Below are positions 1 through 13,300 of a DNA stretch of 64,000 nucleotides, piece after piece (position 1 is the stretch's first letter; every line of letters starts with the position of its first letter). Below the pieces are notes generated by a model, which worked only from the letters and a program-made list of their open reading frames with translations, did no database searches and was not told the origin of the DNA. The position numbers were made by a program, and so were the translations under genes. This DNA is from Anastatus disparis (taxonomy: Eukaryota; Arthropoda; Insecta; Hymenoptera; Eupelmidae), in the NCBI GenBank assembly GCA_017163975.1, contig JAFFSR010000136.1:11591501-11655500 (forward strand). Direction: 5' to 3'.

Positions 1-993
1 TTGACTGACAGCGGAATTTAAATCTGATGGACGAGGTCGGACAGTTTTTTGATGGAAAATATATATATGTAATGCAGAGATTGTGTATACATATATCAAT
101 GATTTTCATCTTAAAGCGTGGGATTTTCTGAGCTTTAAACCTTTTTATTTCATGTGTATATGACAGATTTGGATGAAGAAATGACTCGGAAAGTTCTATT
201 TTATTTCGTCGTCGGTTAATTGATACAATTATGAATGTGACGTTAAAGTGTCGCTTAAACGACTTTCTTTCGAAACACTTTTTAATATTACTTGTATACC
301 GTCACTGAATATTGGATCCACACATATATTTAATGCATCATTCTTATATCATTTGATGTACATGTGCTATAATTAAAAATTAAAATTATAAGATTTAAAA
401 TAATTATCGTCAAATTTTATATTCAAATTATCAATTATAAATTAAAAATCAAGTTAATTTAAATTGTAATGCTTGCACGTATCAAATGAAACACGAAAAT
501 TATTAAAGAAAGGTACAAACTAAATGTGTTAACGTATGTTAAACAACGCATCGAGGCAACTTTTCAATGATTCTTATGACAAACGATCACTTGTCATCGA
601 TTCGTTGAATGAAGAAAACATTGAACAATCTGTAAAACTCGTTGATACAAAGCTCTTTTTCGTTATAAGAACATTTTCAAAAAGAAAGAATAAAATAAAA
701 TAATCATCTCTTCTCTTTTACAAGCAGCTCACGGATCTATATAATGAAATCTCGTGATCGCCTCGTGTTCGCAGATTAATCGGTTTTTGTTGAAAAAAAA
801 AACAAGAAAAAAAAAACCGTTCGCTCTTACACGTATCCGCAGTGAGCACAAAAAATTTTATATGTATACATATACATATATACACGTAAAGGGTATAAGG
901 TGTAAAAAAAAGATCAAGAAAACAAAGAAGGGAAGGGAAGTTTTTTAAAAGAGGCTCCCTAACACGCGAGTCACGTACGTGTATATATCTATA

Positions 994-1026
<33 letters not shown>

Positions 1027-4000
1027 GATGATGAAGCCACGCGCGCAAACAAACGCTCCGAGAGAGCTTTTTGGAATTCAATACTCGCGGACTCGTATAT
1101 AAGGATAGTACGCGAGAGAACGCGAGCAACTTGTTTTTCTTTTTTTCTTACAAAGCTTCGATGTGATATTCTTTTTTTCTTTTTATTTTCTTTATTCTTC
1201 AGTTTTATTTTCTATATTCTATGTTGTTGTTTTCTATTAAGTGCGTATAAACGAGCAGAGTCTTTTTCCCTTTTCGAGTTTATTTCAAATTATCGTTAAG
1301 AACGTATTTCTTTTTTTTTTGGTTAAGTGATGACTTTTTTTTCTTTTTTATAATGTTTCATAGTCTATTGTTTTATTAATTTATTTTATACCTATATACA
1401 GTATTACTTTTATCTTATGCAAAAGATTGATTTGATTATTTATAGAATATGCATTAGAAACATCGTCAGATCATACTTGACAGCTCATGAATATGCAATT
1501 CTGTAATAGTTATGATTCAATAAGTTGATTTCAATAATTTATTTGTATATAAAAATCAATATTTTATGACCAATTCTATTATTTAAGAATCTCTTGTTTT
1601 CTACAATTCTTGTAATTTTTCTTTAGATTTTTCCATCATCATTTCCCTCGAGTACATTCCAATTCATTTCTTCTACGTTTCTTCTCGATTTCCGATCTCT
1701 CCGCGGAATCGAATTGAAAATCCGCGCACGCGCTGCGCAACCTTATACCCTCTTTGTTAGAAAAAAGACAAAAAAAAGGAAAAATGAAGAAAAAGAATTC
1801 TCTGTACTATTGAAGAAAAGATGCGGCGGATGCAACATGTCGGCTTCCCACAGGCATATAAGAGAAAATGCCCCCGTATGTACCGTAAAGAAAGAGAGAA
1901 GAATAAGAAGAAGCGTTATTGCTTGGGGACTTTATAGAAAGAGTGAAAAAGGGAGATACGTGGGAAGTGAAGGGGGGGAGGAGGTCGATTAATTGGCTAC
2001 GGCGAAATCGCCGATTTTGTGCGCGTATATACCAGCGTCTTCTCTTTTCCAAGCCTTGAATTATGTTGCCTTCGAGGATGCAGGAAGCGTCCTCTAATTC
2101 ATGCGATTTTTCTCTCTTCGTGTGCTGGGTTAACGTTAACGTTAAAGTTGCGTTTTTTTTATTTTCTTTTCTTATTTTTCAAGTGTATTTTTTCCCTTTT
2201 TTTTACCTGTTCTTTATCTTCGTTCGACCGGGGCTCTCTGAATTTCATGAATTTATAAGGACGCCCGCGGCTTCTGGTCTTTGTTAATTAAGAAGCGTGC
2301 GAGGCGACTGCGGTTACTCTTTCCTTTTTTTTTATTTTATATACAAGATGGAACGCATTTTTCAATGGCATCGAAGCGCGCGCGAAAAAATATATCTTCT
2401 TTAAATAGTAATTTTTTATCGATTAAGGCATAATTAATCAAAATTCTTGTGAAAAATAATGCCATTTTTTTCTTCTACCTGAGAAACAAAAACTATTTAT
2501 GAAATTCTTTTTCCTTTTTATTATATTATTATATTTATTTTTGAAAAAAAAAATTTTTATTTTTCGAAATATGTCACGAAAGCAAAACAAAATTTAAACG
2601 TCAGAATGATTAAATCTTAAAAAAAGCCATATTTTCCATCTCTTTTACGGATCATCCATCTATCCAAGCAAAGAGGAAACGACGGACGCGCTAATGATCG
2701 ATCGGTGAAAAGTTAACCAGCAGCACCACACACATCTGAGAAAGAACAAACGAGCAAACCAAGTACAAAATAAAGAAATGAGAAAGAAAAAAATGGAGGG
2801 AAAAAGGAAAATAAAAAAAAAAGAAAAACAAATCAGTGCCGAATCCTAAAGAGGGGGACCGCCCTGAAGTGTCGTATACACACACCGATAGGGTGGGCAG
2901 TATTGCGTAGGCACGACTCCTGCAACACACACACACACACAAATACACAACACACAGGATACATCGTATACTCGGATAATAATCAAAGCTTTCGAGAAGA
3001 ACCAACTTGCACGTGCATATCAGCGAAGAAACCAGAGACGAAAGGAAGAAAAATAAGAAAGAGAAGAAGAAGACAAACGAACGAATGAACGAGCTTTAAG
3101 AGAGTTCACAATAGTATCATTTGCGTATGTTACACTAAATCGAACGATGCGCTAACACGTAAGAATAACTTCTTCTTCTTCCTTTATGGCCCCCAGAATG
3201 AGAAAAGAAGACAATGAAGTTACATATATAAATATATAAATGTAGATATATAAGCGACGAAAGCATGCACGCATGCATATATATATATATCGGCAGCCTA
3301 TGTAAACAGTAACCAGAATGAGAAAAATATTTGCACAGGATAGCTGCTTGCTCATTATCGGGGCAAGAAGCACAAACTCTCTCATGAAAAAAAAGAAAAA
3401 AAGTTCGAAGGAAGGGGCAAACGGTTCTTATGTCCAGGTGCAGGTATAGAGAAAGAAAGAGTACGACGATATGGAGATTGATTCGACATGCATAAATTAG
3501 AGAGGATAAAGCTTTATTTTCAAGCTAAATAGAAAGAGAAAGGTATATATATATATACAGTACATCATCGTGCATATGTGTGTGCGCGTATATACGTGTA
3601 CATGCAAGAAATCAGGATTGGCATTGAGATTGGGATTGAAATCAGAAGGATGGAAATAAGAAGGGAGTATTAAATTGATGACTGTAGGCAAAAGCCAAGG
3701 GGTCTATAATAATTAATCATCACCGTGTACATCGCGCGCTTATACTCACATGTATGTAGATACTTTCGCGTATGCATCTTTCAAATTTCTTCTTTTTTGC
3801 TTGCTCTTTTTTTTCAACTTGATATTTTTTTTTCTCCTTTTTCGTACTCAGAGTAACTATAACGTACATCGCGAAATATTTACTTTTATATACATGCATA
3901 TATACAAAACCAAATAATGACCAATTAAACGCTCGTTGTACGTGTGTTCGATCTTGGTAGCCAGATAAGTTGTGAAAAATATTGTTCAAACGTTGGAGCT

Positions 4001-6873
4001 ATGGTATTTATGTAGTTACGTTGAAGACTCCCTGTAAAATCGATATAATATCAAAAGAATGTAATGCATTTAGCTTATACGTACATGCATGCATACATAT
4101 AAAGTGTTAAAATCTAATAAAATATACATGAGTTAAAACGGTGTAGTTTTGAGTTGTTCATGAGATATTATGTCTTGTCCGTATATGTATCGTTGGGCTT
4201 GTTGTTATACGCTCTGAAAATAGATTTAGCGTATTGTGTTACTTATTATTATGCATGAAAGTCTTGTATTTTAGTACATGGCAATTTTTAATAGGCTATA
4301 TATCTGTATCGGTTACTTAGTCATAGAAAGGACGTTTTAGAAGAGTTACTATGAAATCCAAGAAAAAATCTTTGCCTTTTTTTCATTCTAAGGCTCATTT
4401 ATTTTACGTTTTAGCTAGTCATATATTAATGACCGCTATATGTTAAAAAAAAAGGTAGAAAAAGACAAATTTATTTCTAAAGTCTTTTAACTAAGCTTAG
4501 CTCAATCAACGCTTAAGAAAAACACAAACATCCACGTAAATTTACACGACGCTGAGAGAAAGCCTACACATGTATATACACACGCACGAATAGATGCCGA
4601 ATTACAGTCGTAAAAGTCAATCGCAATAAAATTCCAACAACTAAAAGAAGAGAAAAAATACGTATATATATATATAAATAAGAAGAAAAAGTATTAGCGC
4701 TGCAGCCCCGTCGGCTTTTTACGACTATACAATAAAAATCATTCGTACATCTAAATTTCGCGCGAACAAGAAAGCCTTTACGGATATAATGCGTATTATA
4801 GTAAGAAAAAAAGAGTCAGTTTGCGCATTGCGTAGTTATTTCGATGTCAGCTTAGAAAGTCTTATCCACTAGGGGAATTTTCACAAAGAAGAAGAAGAAG
4901 CTCATTGCTTGGGAGTTCACGCCCGCGAAACTTCTTTATATTGAGGACGTAGAAAGCCAAGCGTTTGTTTTTTTTTTTATAAAATACAAGAGACTCGCCC
5001 CGTCTCGTGACGATTTCGAAAATTCATTTTGATAAATTGATTCGCGTTAGAAAAATTGGGTATTCAATATTCCCATAGATATTTAAGAAAAGAATATGAT
5101 GATTCTCGCGATTCAATGTAGAAAGTATGATGTGTGTTTGATGGAAGTTGTAATTTTATTGTGTTGAATTTTTAAAAATTTATTTCTGGCTTTGCCATTA
5201 ATTTAATGATTATTTGTTGAAAATTGAAGGTTCAAATAAACGTTGAATGTTTTAAATATCTGCTTTGGAAATTAAAATCTAGGTTTCGCATAACTTGTCT
5301 TCGCACATTATTATGATTGCAGTAAAATCATAAATAGGTTTTTCCAATCGGAATATCAAATTTTAATTTAAAAATTTAATGTTTGAAAAAATTTAATATT
5401 ACGTATTGAAATTTATTTGATAGTTACATGATTATGCCCTCGATAAATAAAAATACACCGGTCTATAGAAAATAAAAGTTCGAAATAAGCATAAATACAG
5501 AAATAGGTATATTCGAAGTTATTAATACCTGCGTGCCATCGATATCCAATTGCTAATATTTTCATTCAAGTAATTGAAGAAGCTGCAGGCAGAGCATAAT
5601 AACCAAGCATAATAAAATTAATTATAGAAAGTCCCGTAAATAAGTTATTTTTATCTGTAATATATCGATACGCACGTGATTACAAGCACGCACATTGTCT
5701 GGACACATTTTAGCCTCTCGACATATAATCCAATAATCAAACGACGAGACTCCTCTCCATGAAATTGGAGACTCTACGTTTTCTCTCTTTCTCTTTACCG
5801 TGTCTTTATTTGTCTTGTTTCTCTCAAAGAATATATATACATTCAAATGACACCTATGGAAAAAAAGAGCGAGAGAAAAAAAAGAGAGGAAGAGATTATC
5901 GATGAAACGTCGAAGTCGCAAAGAGATATATGCCCCTGAGGGGCCATGTCTCTCTCCGTTCACATTATACAGGACAAGTGAATGATCGAGGGTGTTTCCA
6001 AGGATCCAGTTAATTTCCTTTACCTTTTGTACATATATACATACGACAGAACTTATTTTTTTCTTCTTCTTTCTTCTTTTTACTTTTTAATATTTGATTA
6101 AAAAGAGATCTGATGTCTCGACTAATTAGGCAGGATCATTGACTGTGCGTGAGAGAAATGTTGAACATGGTACAACCTCGCGGGGAAAAATTGATATACC
6201 AATTGATGGATAAGAAATAATGTAACATGAAAGATTTAACGGTGTTCTCCTTAAGGTGATAATTAATAATTTCGAAATAATTCGTTATATGTTTTTAATA
6301 AATTTTTCAAAAAAAGACTCGTGTACGTATCAACGGCTAGAGAGATAATACGACCTAATATATAAATCAATGCAATTAGGAACGGTAATGGAAAGGTGTA
6401 TCCGTGATAGTTATGTTCTTGTATATCAGCAAAATAAAATAAAAAAAAAGGCGCTGTGCATGCGCAACTCAAGTGCTTATCACTTTTGATTTGTTTGCTT
6501 TTTGCATATAGCTCCTGGCGCCATCTATAATTAGATTTACCTCGCTTGTTTTCTAATTGTATTTAATTTTATATTGGAAATAATGTATTTTTCTGTCTAA
6601 ACGTAATAGATTTTACCTGATATCTTACGCAACGTTTAACTTTGTTCATTTTAAGTTTACAAGAATTTATGTGATCGCTGGGTAAAGATCAAGTATACGT
6701 TGAACACATAAAATTTATTTAATTCTATTCTAATTTAATGTCTTACAGTTTTAAAGGAGAAACCGATTACATGAAAAATAGTTATAAGAAATATAGAAAA
6801 TTTACCAATAGTATTAAATTTTAAATTTAATAAATGATTATTTAATAATTTATTGTTATTTTAAATGTTACAG
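1..6873. other. Non-coding DNA upstream of first visible grh exon
   Basis: AT-rich sequence with simple repeats: TA at about 983-1024, CA at about 2925-2940, and many T or A runs. Open frames here are short and low-complexity. It is probably the large 5' intron and/or upstream region of grh, because exon 6874 needs an upstream coding exon ending two bases into a codon. I could not identify that exon. A TATATAAGG at about 1097 is the only promoter-like element I noticed, and it is too weak to call. Confidence 0.6.
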
Positions 6874-7374
6874 AAGACGCAGTCGTAGCGAGGAAGATCC
6901 TGGCGTCGTACAAGTTAACGAAGACGGTGGCCAGCAAGTGGCAACACCTGGCCAAGCAACAAATTACGGTAGAGATCCCGACGATCCTGAGGACGATCAG
7001 CAGCAGCAGCAGCAACAATTGGCCGGTACAGCAACAACTAACGGAACAGCCAGCGAACAAGATCAGGCGGCAAATAACGCCGCCACAACAACAACAGACA
7101 CGACAAATAGCGACGACCCAGAAGTACATAAAAGGGTCGCCGCGGTGCAGGTGCAGGTGCAGGGCATGGAGGGCGACTGGCGGGCTTACTGTGAGCATCC
7201 GCTATCGGTCGCCACTGCGGCTATGCTCAATTTACAACAGCAGCACCAAGTTACAGCGGTTGCTGGACATCCAGCCGATGACCCAGCAGCTAGTTATGTT
7301 TACGAATATTATACTAAATTACCCGACAAGGCGTCCGATGTCAAATTACCACCTACACACGAATTATGGCCTAC
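6874..7374 (+). CDS. grh: grh exon: N-terminal GRHL-like activation segment
   Basis: The exon follows the acceptor TTACAG and ends at a GTGAGT donor. Its first base completes a codon begun upstream, and it ends two bases into a Thr codon that 17696 completes. It opens with an acidic stretch ([10 protein letters not shown]), then seven Gln, then Thr/Asn-rich sequence. The segment [19 protein letters not shown] followed by [15 protein letters not shown] resembles the conserved element near the N-terminus of vertebrate GRHL proteins, where a 'W..YLENPL..ATKAM' block precedes 'LYDYYKVPRDK'. This suggests that only a short piece of protein is missing upstream. Confidence 0.93.
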
Positions 7375-10300
7375 GTGAGTATCCAAATTATATATCATTT
7401 ACTATTTATGTGAAGATACAGTTATTTGCTCAAATTATTTACTATTGTCTTCAATTATTTTTAAAATATCAAACATATTACTGGCTATCCTTTACAAATA
7501 AGTCATTTATTATTCATGACCAATCTCGCAAAGAATTTATGAATCTTTGAAAAATTTTAAAACATAAACATTTGAATAAAAATATAACAATTCCTAATAA
7601 ATCACGTTAGAAATTTAATTTTAATACTTTCTTCACTAAGCTAAAGATATTAACTCCACTTTAAACTGATAATGAAAATCGCATTATCCTTCAGCTAAGA
7701 AAATTTACAGCAAGTGAAAAGATTTTCCTAACAACGCTTATACCCATTCCCGGAAAAAGCCCAAGCAATTCAAATTTATGCACAACAAGTAAACTCGTTA
7801 AAGAGTAAGCGCGTGCTCGTCTGTGTAAACATCCCACGCAAAACGATTTTAATATCCAAGAGATTACGAGGTCTAAAAACGATGATACCTCTTCGGGGCA
7901 TGCGGGTGTATTTACAAGGTTTAATAGACGACACTTTGAATTTTTCGAATTTCAAAATCGCTAAACTAACACCTTTAGTCACGATACTTACTCACGACCG
8001 TTAAATTGATATTTTTCATTTGACCGATTATAATAATAAAAATATCCAAAAGAAAGATCAATGAAAACCTCATCAACGTTAAATTTTAAGATTTCTTTTC
8101 CGCTTAAGTCCTTTCTCATATCGTTTAGTTTTCTTTAACTTAAAATTTTTATCCCTCGCACCGAAAGGTTTTAATAAGTCGTACGACCTTTTAATCACTT
8201 TAATGCTTGACCTCGATCGTAAAGCTATACAAGAGAGAAAGCTAAAGAAGATGTGCGTTCTCCACGTGCTCGAGGGTAAGGAAAAAAAGAAAAAGATTCA
8301 TAGAATAGGTTTGTCGTATCGCCTGTCTTTTTATTCAATCATTTTTTAGGCTTTAGCGTTTAAATACTGATAACGAAAAATTTTCTTGGCATTTATTATA
8401 TAGAGACTTTAATGCTCGAGGAGCATAATAAATTTAACCCAGGTGAAACGTGTACTTAAGGTTTTAGAATAAAAAAATTATTTATTTTATGACAAGAATC
8501 ACGAATGCTTAAATAGGTTGATTATAGTACTATTATTAATAATAACAACTTATTGTTTTAGAGAGATTTTATATCGTGAATTTATTGATCTAATGTTAAA
8601 TAAATAATTGCTTAATTGTTATAATAAGCAAAATGATTCAAGATAAATAAAAAATTTTTAATATTTCTTTCCCATAGTACTTATGATGAATATTGTAAAC
8701 AAATCTCTTGAATAATTAAAGTACTTACTGATGTATTACTCGCTACGATTCTCTATATAAACAGACTTTAAAGCCTTATATATATTTTCAAAGCATATAA
8801 AATTCGTTTATTTTGCGCCGAAAATCCATCAGTATTCATTCCATCACCTCTTTTTTTTCGCTCTCTTCTCTTACCCTTCGTCTCATCTCTTCTCTTCCTT
8901 TTTTTTATGCGCGAGCAACATAACTCATCTTCTTCATCCTATTAAATAATCAGCAAAAAAAAAGGAATGAAAAAAAATTTGTACGCAGCTAAGGAAGCCA
9001 AAAGAGAGAAAGATAGATGAAAAGTAAACCCAGCTGAGCCAGCGGAAACAAATAAAAGTCGTGCGCTGTATAAAATCTCATTCGCGTATTTTCCTTCTAA
9101 CACATCTATACATACCTGCCTTACGTATCTATATATATATATATAATATGCAAGAAAATAAAAGGGAGAGTTAGACTGTTTACTAGCACGGTAATTGATA
9201 CACTCTGGCTCTCTTTGCTTTACTTATTCGCATACATTACTTATGCACTATTCGTCTCGGGCAGGTGACAATGAAAATTATATTAAAATCCGTCGCTCAA
9301 CAGCTCAAACCGAATAAATATATATATATATATATAAAAAAACTAACTCCGTACACATGTACATATATGTGTATATATGTGTACAATATTCGCGGGAGAT
9401 GCTATCGCTTTGCAACTCGAGAGATAGACTTTCCAGGAGAGCGAGATTATAAGACGAGAGTATATACATATATATGCAGGAAAGAAGATCGAACTAAGAT
9501 AAAGAATGCGTATATATATGTGTATATGTCGAGCCTCCCGGCAATCCTTACTCTTTTCTTTCTTTCTTTTCTTTCATTTTTTTTGTTACTGTTGCTGCCG
9601 TAGTTGCGCGCTTTGAAATTCGTACGTTGAGGACGTTTCTCAAACAGTAAATTACAAAATATGCTAAGCGGCCGATATAAATCAAAAGTGGGACCAAGAA
9701 GAGAAGAAAAAAAAAATAATACACGAAGTACACACCAAGGAGTAGTTCGCATAACACTTGCAAAAGTATATACCAAGAGAGAGAGAGAGACTCTTTGGGG
9801 GTATGAAAGCATATGGGGGCAACGAATACATATATGTATATATATTTAACCGATGAACGTGAATGAGAATCAGGGTGAAAATAATAAAAAAAAGATAGAG
9901 AGAAAAATAAGATCGACGCTAGTTTGCAAACCAAGCAAATGGACCGGAAGACCCGGCCCTCTTTGCTTACTGGGCTTGGGTACGCATATTTATCAGTATA
10001 AACGCACTGATTTCATTTTTTTCAGGGCTTGAATAAGGCTTACTCATATACATTCTTCAACTCTAATAGATTTGATATTATTTCATGTTTCGATTGTTTA
10101 TTAATTAAAATTTCTAAAAAGTTATTGACAATGATGTTTCGGTAATGGATTTAAATGAATTTTAATTAAAACCCGAAGCATTAAAATTCAATGAAAAATG
10201 ACATTGAAAAAATTCACGCCAACAACAAGGTCCTTAACACGGCGCTTAAACGGCGCTCTTCCATTCACACATACACACCTACGCCCACGTAAATCTTTAT

Positions 10301-13300
10301 AAACATTCCTCTTCCTCATGATGCAAGAAACCCGTGTAAAAAAAAATAAAAATAAAAAAAAGGGATCCTACTCTCTTCGGGGCGTAATCACTCACTCGTC
10401 GTTCAGTTTTACGAGCGGACATTTACGATCGTTGTCATCCGCATAGCCCAAGTACCATCCCCGTAAGAGCGTAAAACTCGTTGTCACGAGATCTGTTTTG
10501 TATATATGCGCATATATCCCATATACGCTAACCATACGCACACCCTCTTATAAAGTGCATTGTCTTCTTTCAACTTTTACGAGGATATTTTTCGAAAATT
10601 TATTCCTTTTAATTACCAGCGACATATTTGTCTTATCGCCCATTAAAATTTTCTTTCGAGACAATAAAAAAATAATAAATGTATTATTTACGTACTCTCG
10701 GATGCGTACGCTATAAATTAAAAGACAGAATTTTCTTTGGAAAAATTTTCTTATTATTTCTTACAATGTATAATAAGAATATGCGAGCGCACACCTCCCT
10801 CTCGTTTAAAACGAGCGAGCTTGGCATTATGCTACAATTATACGCATGAAATTACGCGTGCATGTACACACATATAGTTATCACGATCGCGGCACACGCG
10901 TCCTAAGTTAAAGAGCCGTGAAAACGGTTTCGTTTTAAATCACTCCTCATTCTCGGAACGCATCATACTACAAAAGGTTAAAAAAATAAAGGAAAAATTA
11001 TATTCCACGTACATGTGTATATACGTTGCTTACTTATTAAATATGTGTCGTATACATGTATGTTTAAAAAAAAAGGAAAGAGAACATTGTTTCACGTTTG
11101 GCTGGATATATGTATGTGCGTGTAATCTTGTGATGTCGTTTTGGTTGCGCTATCGTTTGATGTTGTATCAGTGTTAAAACAATGTGCATTGTGGTCTTTT
11201 TTTTAACTTATCAGAATCATCTATATTACCCGCTAATAATGGACGTTTTTTTTCGTGCGTGAGCTTAATTTTTAATTTAGCAGTTTTCCTAATTTCAATT
11301 TTCAGAATTTCATTGTTGTAATGCAGCTTTTCTATAAAGTTTTCTAGGAATAAATACTACACGAATATCACTGGAATATAACCGATTTCATTTTCTAGTA
11401 AACCAAAAATTTTCCTTTCCACTATAATTTGTCCTAGTTCATTGATGTAAACAATATTTAGTTAATAAAATAACGTTAGATGTTTAACCAACCTTGTTAA
11501 CATTACAAATATCATCTAAATCCGTATATTGTATATTATTATCATTTGTATTCAGTTCACGTGTGCTGCTAGATTTCTGCATATGATTTCTGTTTTTAGT
11601 CTAGTATATTTTACTTTCCATATAGCAAATTATGAATTCTGCTTAACCACATGAATCATCGTAATTCACTTGCGGTAAAAAATAAAAATCTTCGGTACTA
11701 CTGGTGGCTTATGCTGTATAAGAGTTGATTCCAGATAAAAATTCAGTATATCTTTAAAATCACTTTCACAAACGTATGAATCAAGTGATATTCTTGAAAT
11801 CCTTAATCATGAATTGATTGTACGGTTAACTTTATGTTTATTATTAACGAATTGGTATCCAATTTGATGGTAAAAGAAACTTGCTGTGTACAAAAATTTT
11901 CTCATTTTGAATGTTTTATAAAATAAGCACTTGTTATATTTCTGTCCAGTATTTACTCTATGCTTAGAGGCTACTATATTAAGAACTCGAATAAGGATGA
12001 TAGTAAAATTTGTACATTATGACAAAAATATTTTTCACAAATAGCATGGAAATTTTTTTCGCATCAAACACGATTATAAAAGTACTATAAAAAGGTTAAA
12101 ATCATGGCATATTCAGGTGTAAAATATTCAGTTAATAAAACGCACATAATCTGACGCATAATTCCCAGGGCATATTCTCGCGAACACTTTGATCGTACAA
12201 ATGAGCTACCGTATGTCCTCATTATTCGCATAAGGGTCAAGTATATAAAGTTAAGGGTCAGTTTGTATATTTTAAAATACATGTGTCGTCGGTTCCGTTT
12301 TTCCTACCATATCAAATCTCGCTGATCTCAATGCGCTGTATACCGAGTACACATATGTTGTAAAAAGTACTTCTCTGCATCGCATATACTTTTGTACTTA
12401 CATATAAGCAAAGAATAATATTCAAGACACGTAGAGTCGCTTTACTTTATCCATGTAAGTTTTTTTTTATTATATTTTTCATAAGTACACGCGCTTCTTT
12501 TGTTACACACACATAAACACACATACAAATATACACATAATAATTCATAAAAGTTCTAGTTGCGTTTTCATATTATGCCTCTCGCATAAAACCGTCGTGC
12601 GTATTATATTAAGTGCGCGTACAACGATTATAATAATGAATCCCTTGGTTACGTACCTTTTTTCCGCGAAGAAGACCGACGCGTGGCTATATTTTCTTAC
12701 AATGCATTAAATGGACTGGACAGTCAAGCTTAAAAAAAAAGACTTCTAAAAACTGGATAAAAAATATACCGAAAATTGTGTTAACTTTTGTAAACTCTCA
12801 GAGTAATGTCGACTTCCTGGAAAGTTAATATGCTAAAGCATGCGACGTTTTAATTTAAGTAAGGTGATGGATGACAATAGTGCTGTGTATATGTGTAGTC
12901 GGTGTTGTTTTCTTTCCGACGATATGACCTGATGGGCTCAAAAGGTGCGCAAGAACACATACACTTAATTAAAGTAGAATTTTTTTTCAAGTTTCGTTAT
13001 ATCTTTCTCTTTTTATTATTTTTGTTTTAATTCTCCGCGTTGAAGTTGCTTTTGATATGAAGCAGAAGTCATTTTCCCACACCTTTAGGCGTTTTAAATA
13101 TGCTACGACGTCGACGATATGTGGCGAAACTGTGTGCGAGAATTCTCAGGTTTTATGGGACGCGTTATGCGACTACTGTTTCGCGCCTTTTTTAAGTTTT
13201 ATTACATGTGATTTCATTTTTTTTTATTTTGACTGGTTTTTGAATTAATTTCAAAAACACTTAAGGCAATTAGTCACTTTTATATTAAACTTGGTAAATT

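Noticed and set aside
1097..1130. TATATAAGG as a grh promoter
   Set aside because: TA-rich repeats are abundant here and no initiator or first coding exon could be linked to it.
979..1299. 106-codon frame starting in a TA microsatellite
   Set aside because: The peptide is YIYIYI followed by Phe-rich sequence from T runs; pure low complexity.
2126..2145. Telomere-like GTTAAC repeats
   Set aside because: Only about three imperfect units and not the arthropod TTAGG motif.
6842..7198. 118-codon minus-strand frame opposite the grh N-terminal exon
   Set aside because: Shadow of the Gln-rich plus-strand exon (poly-Leu/Cys from reversed CAG repeats).
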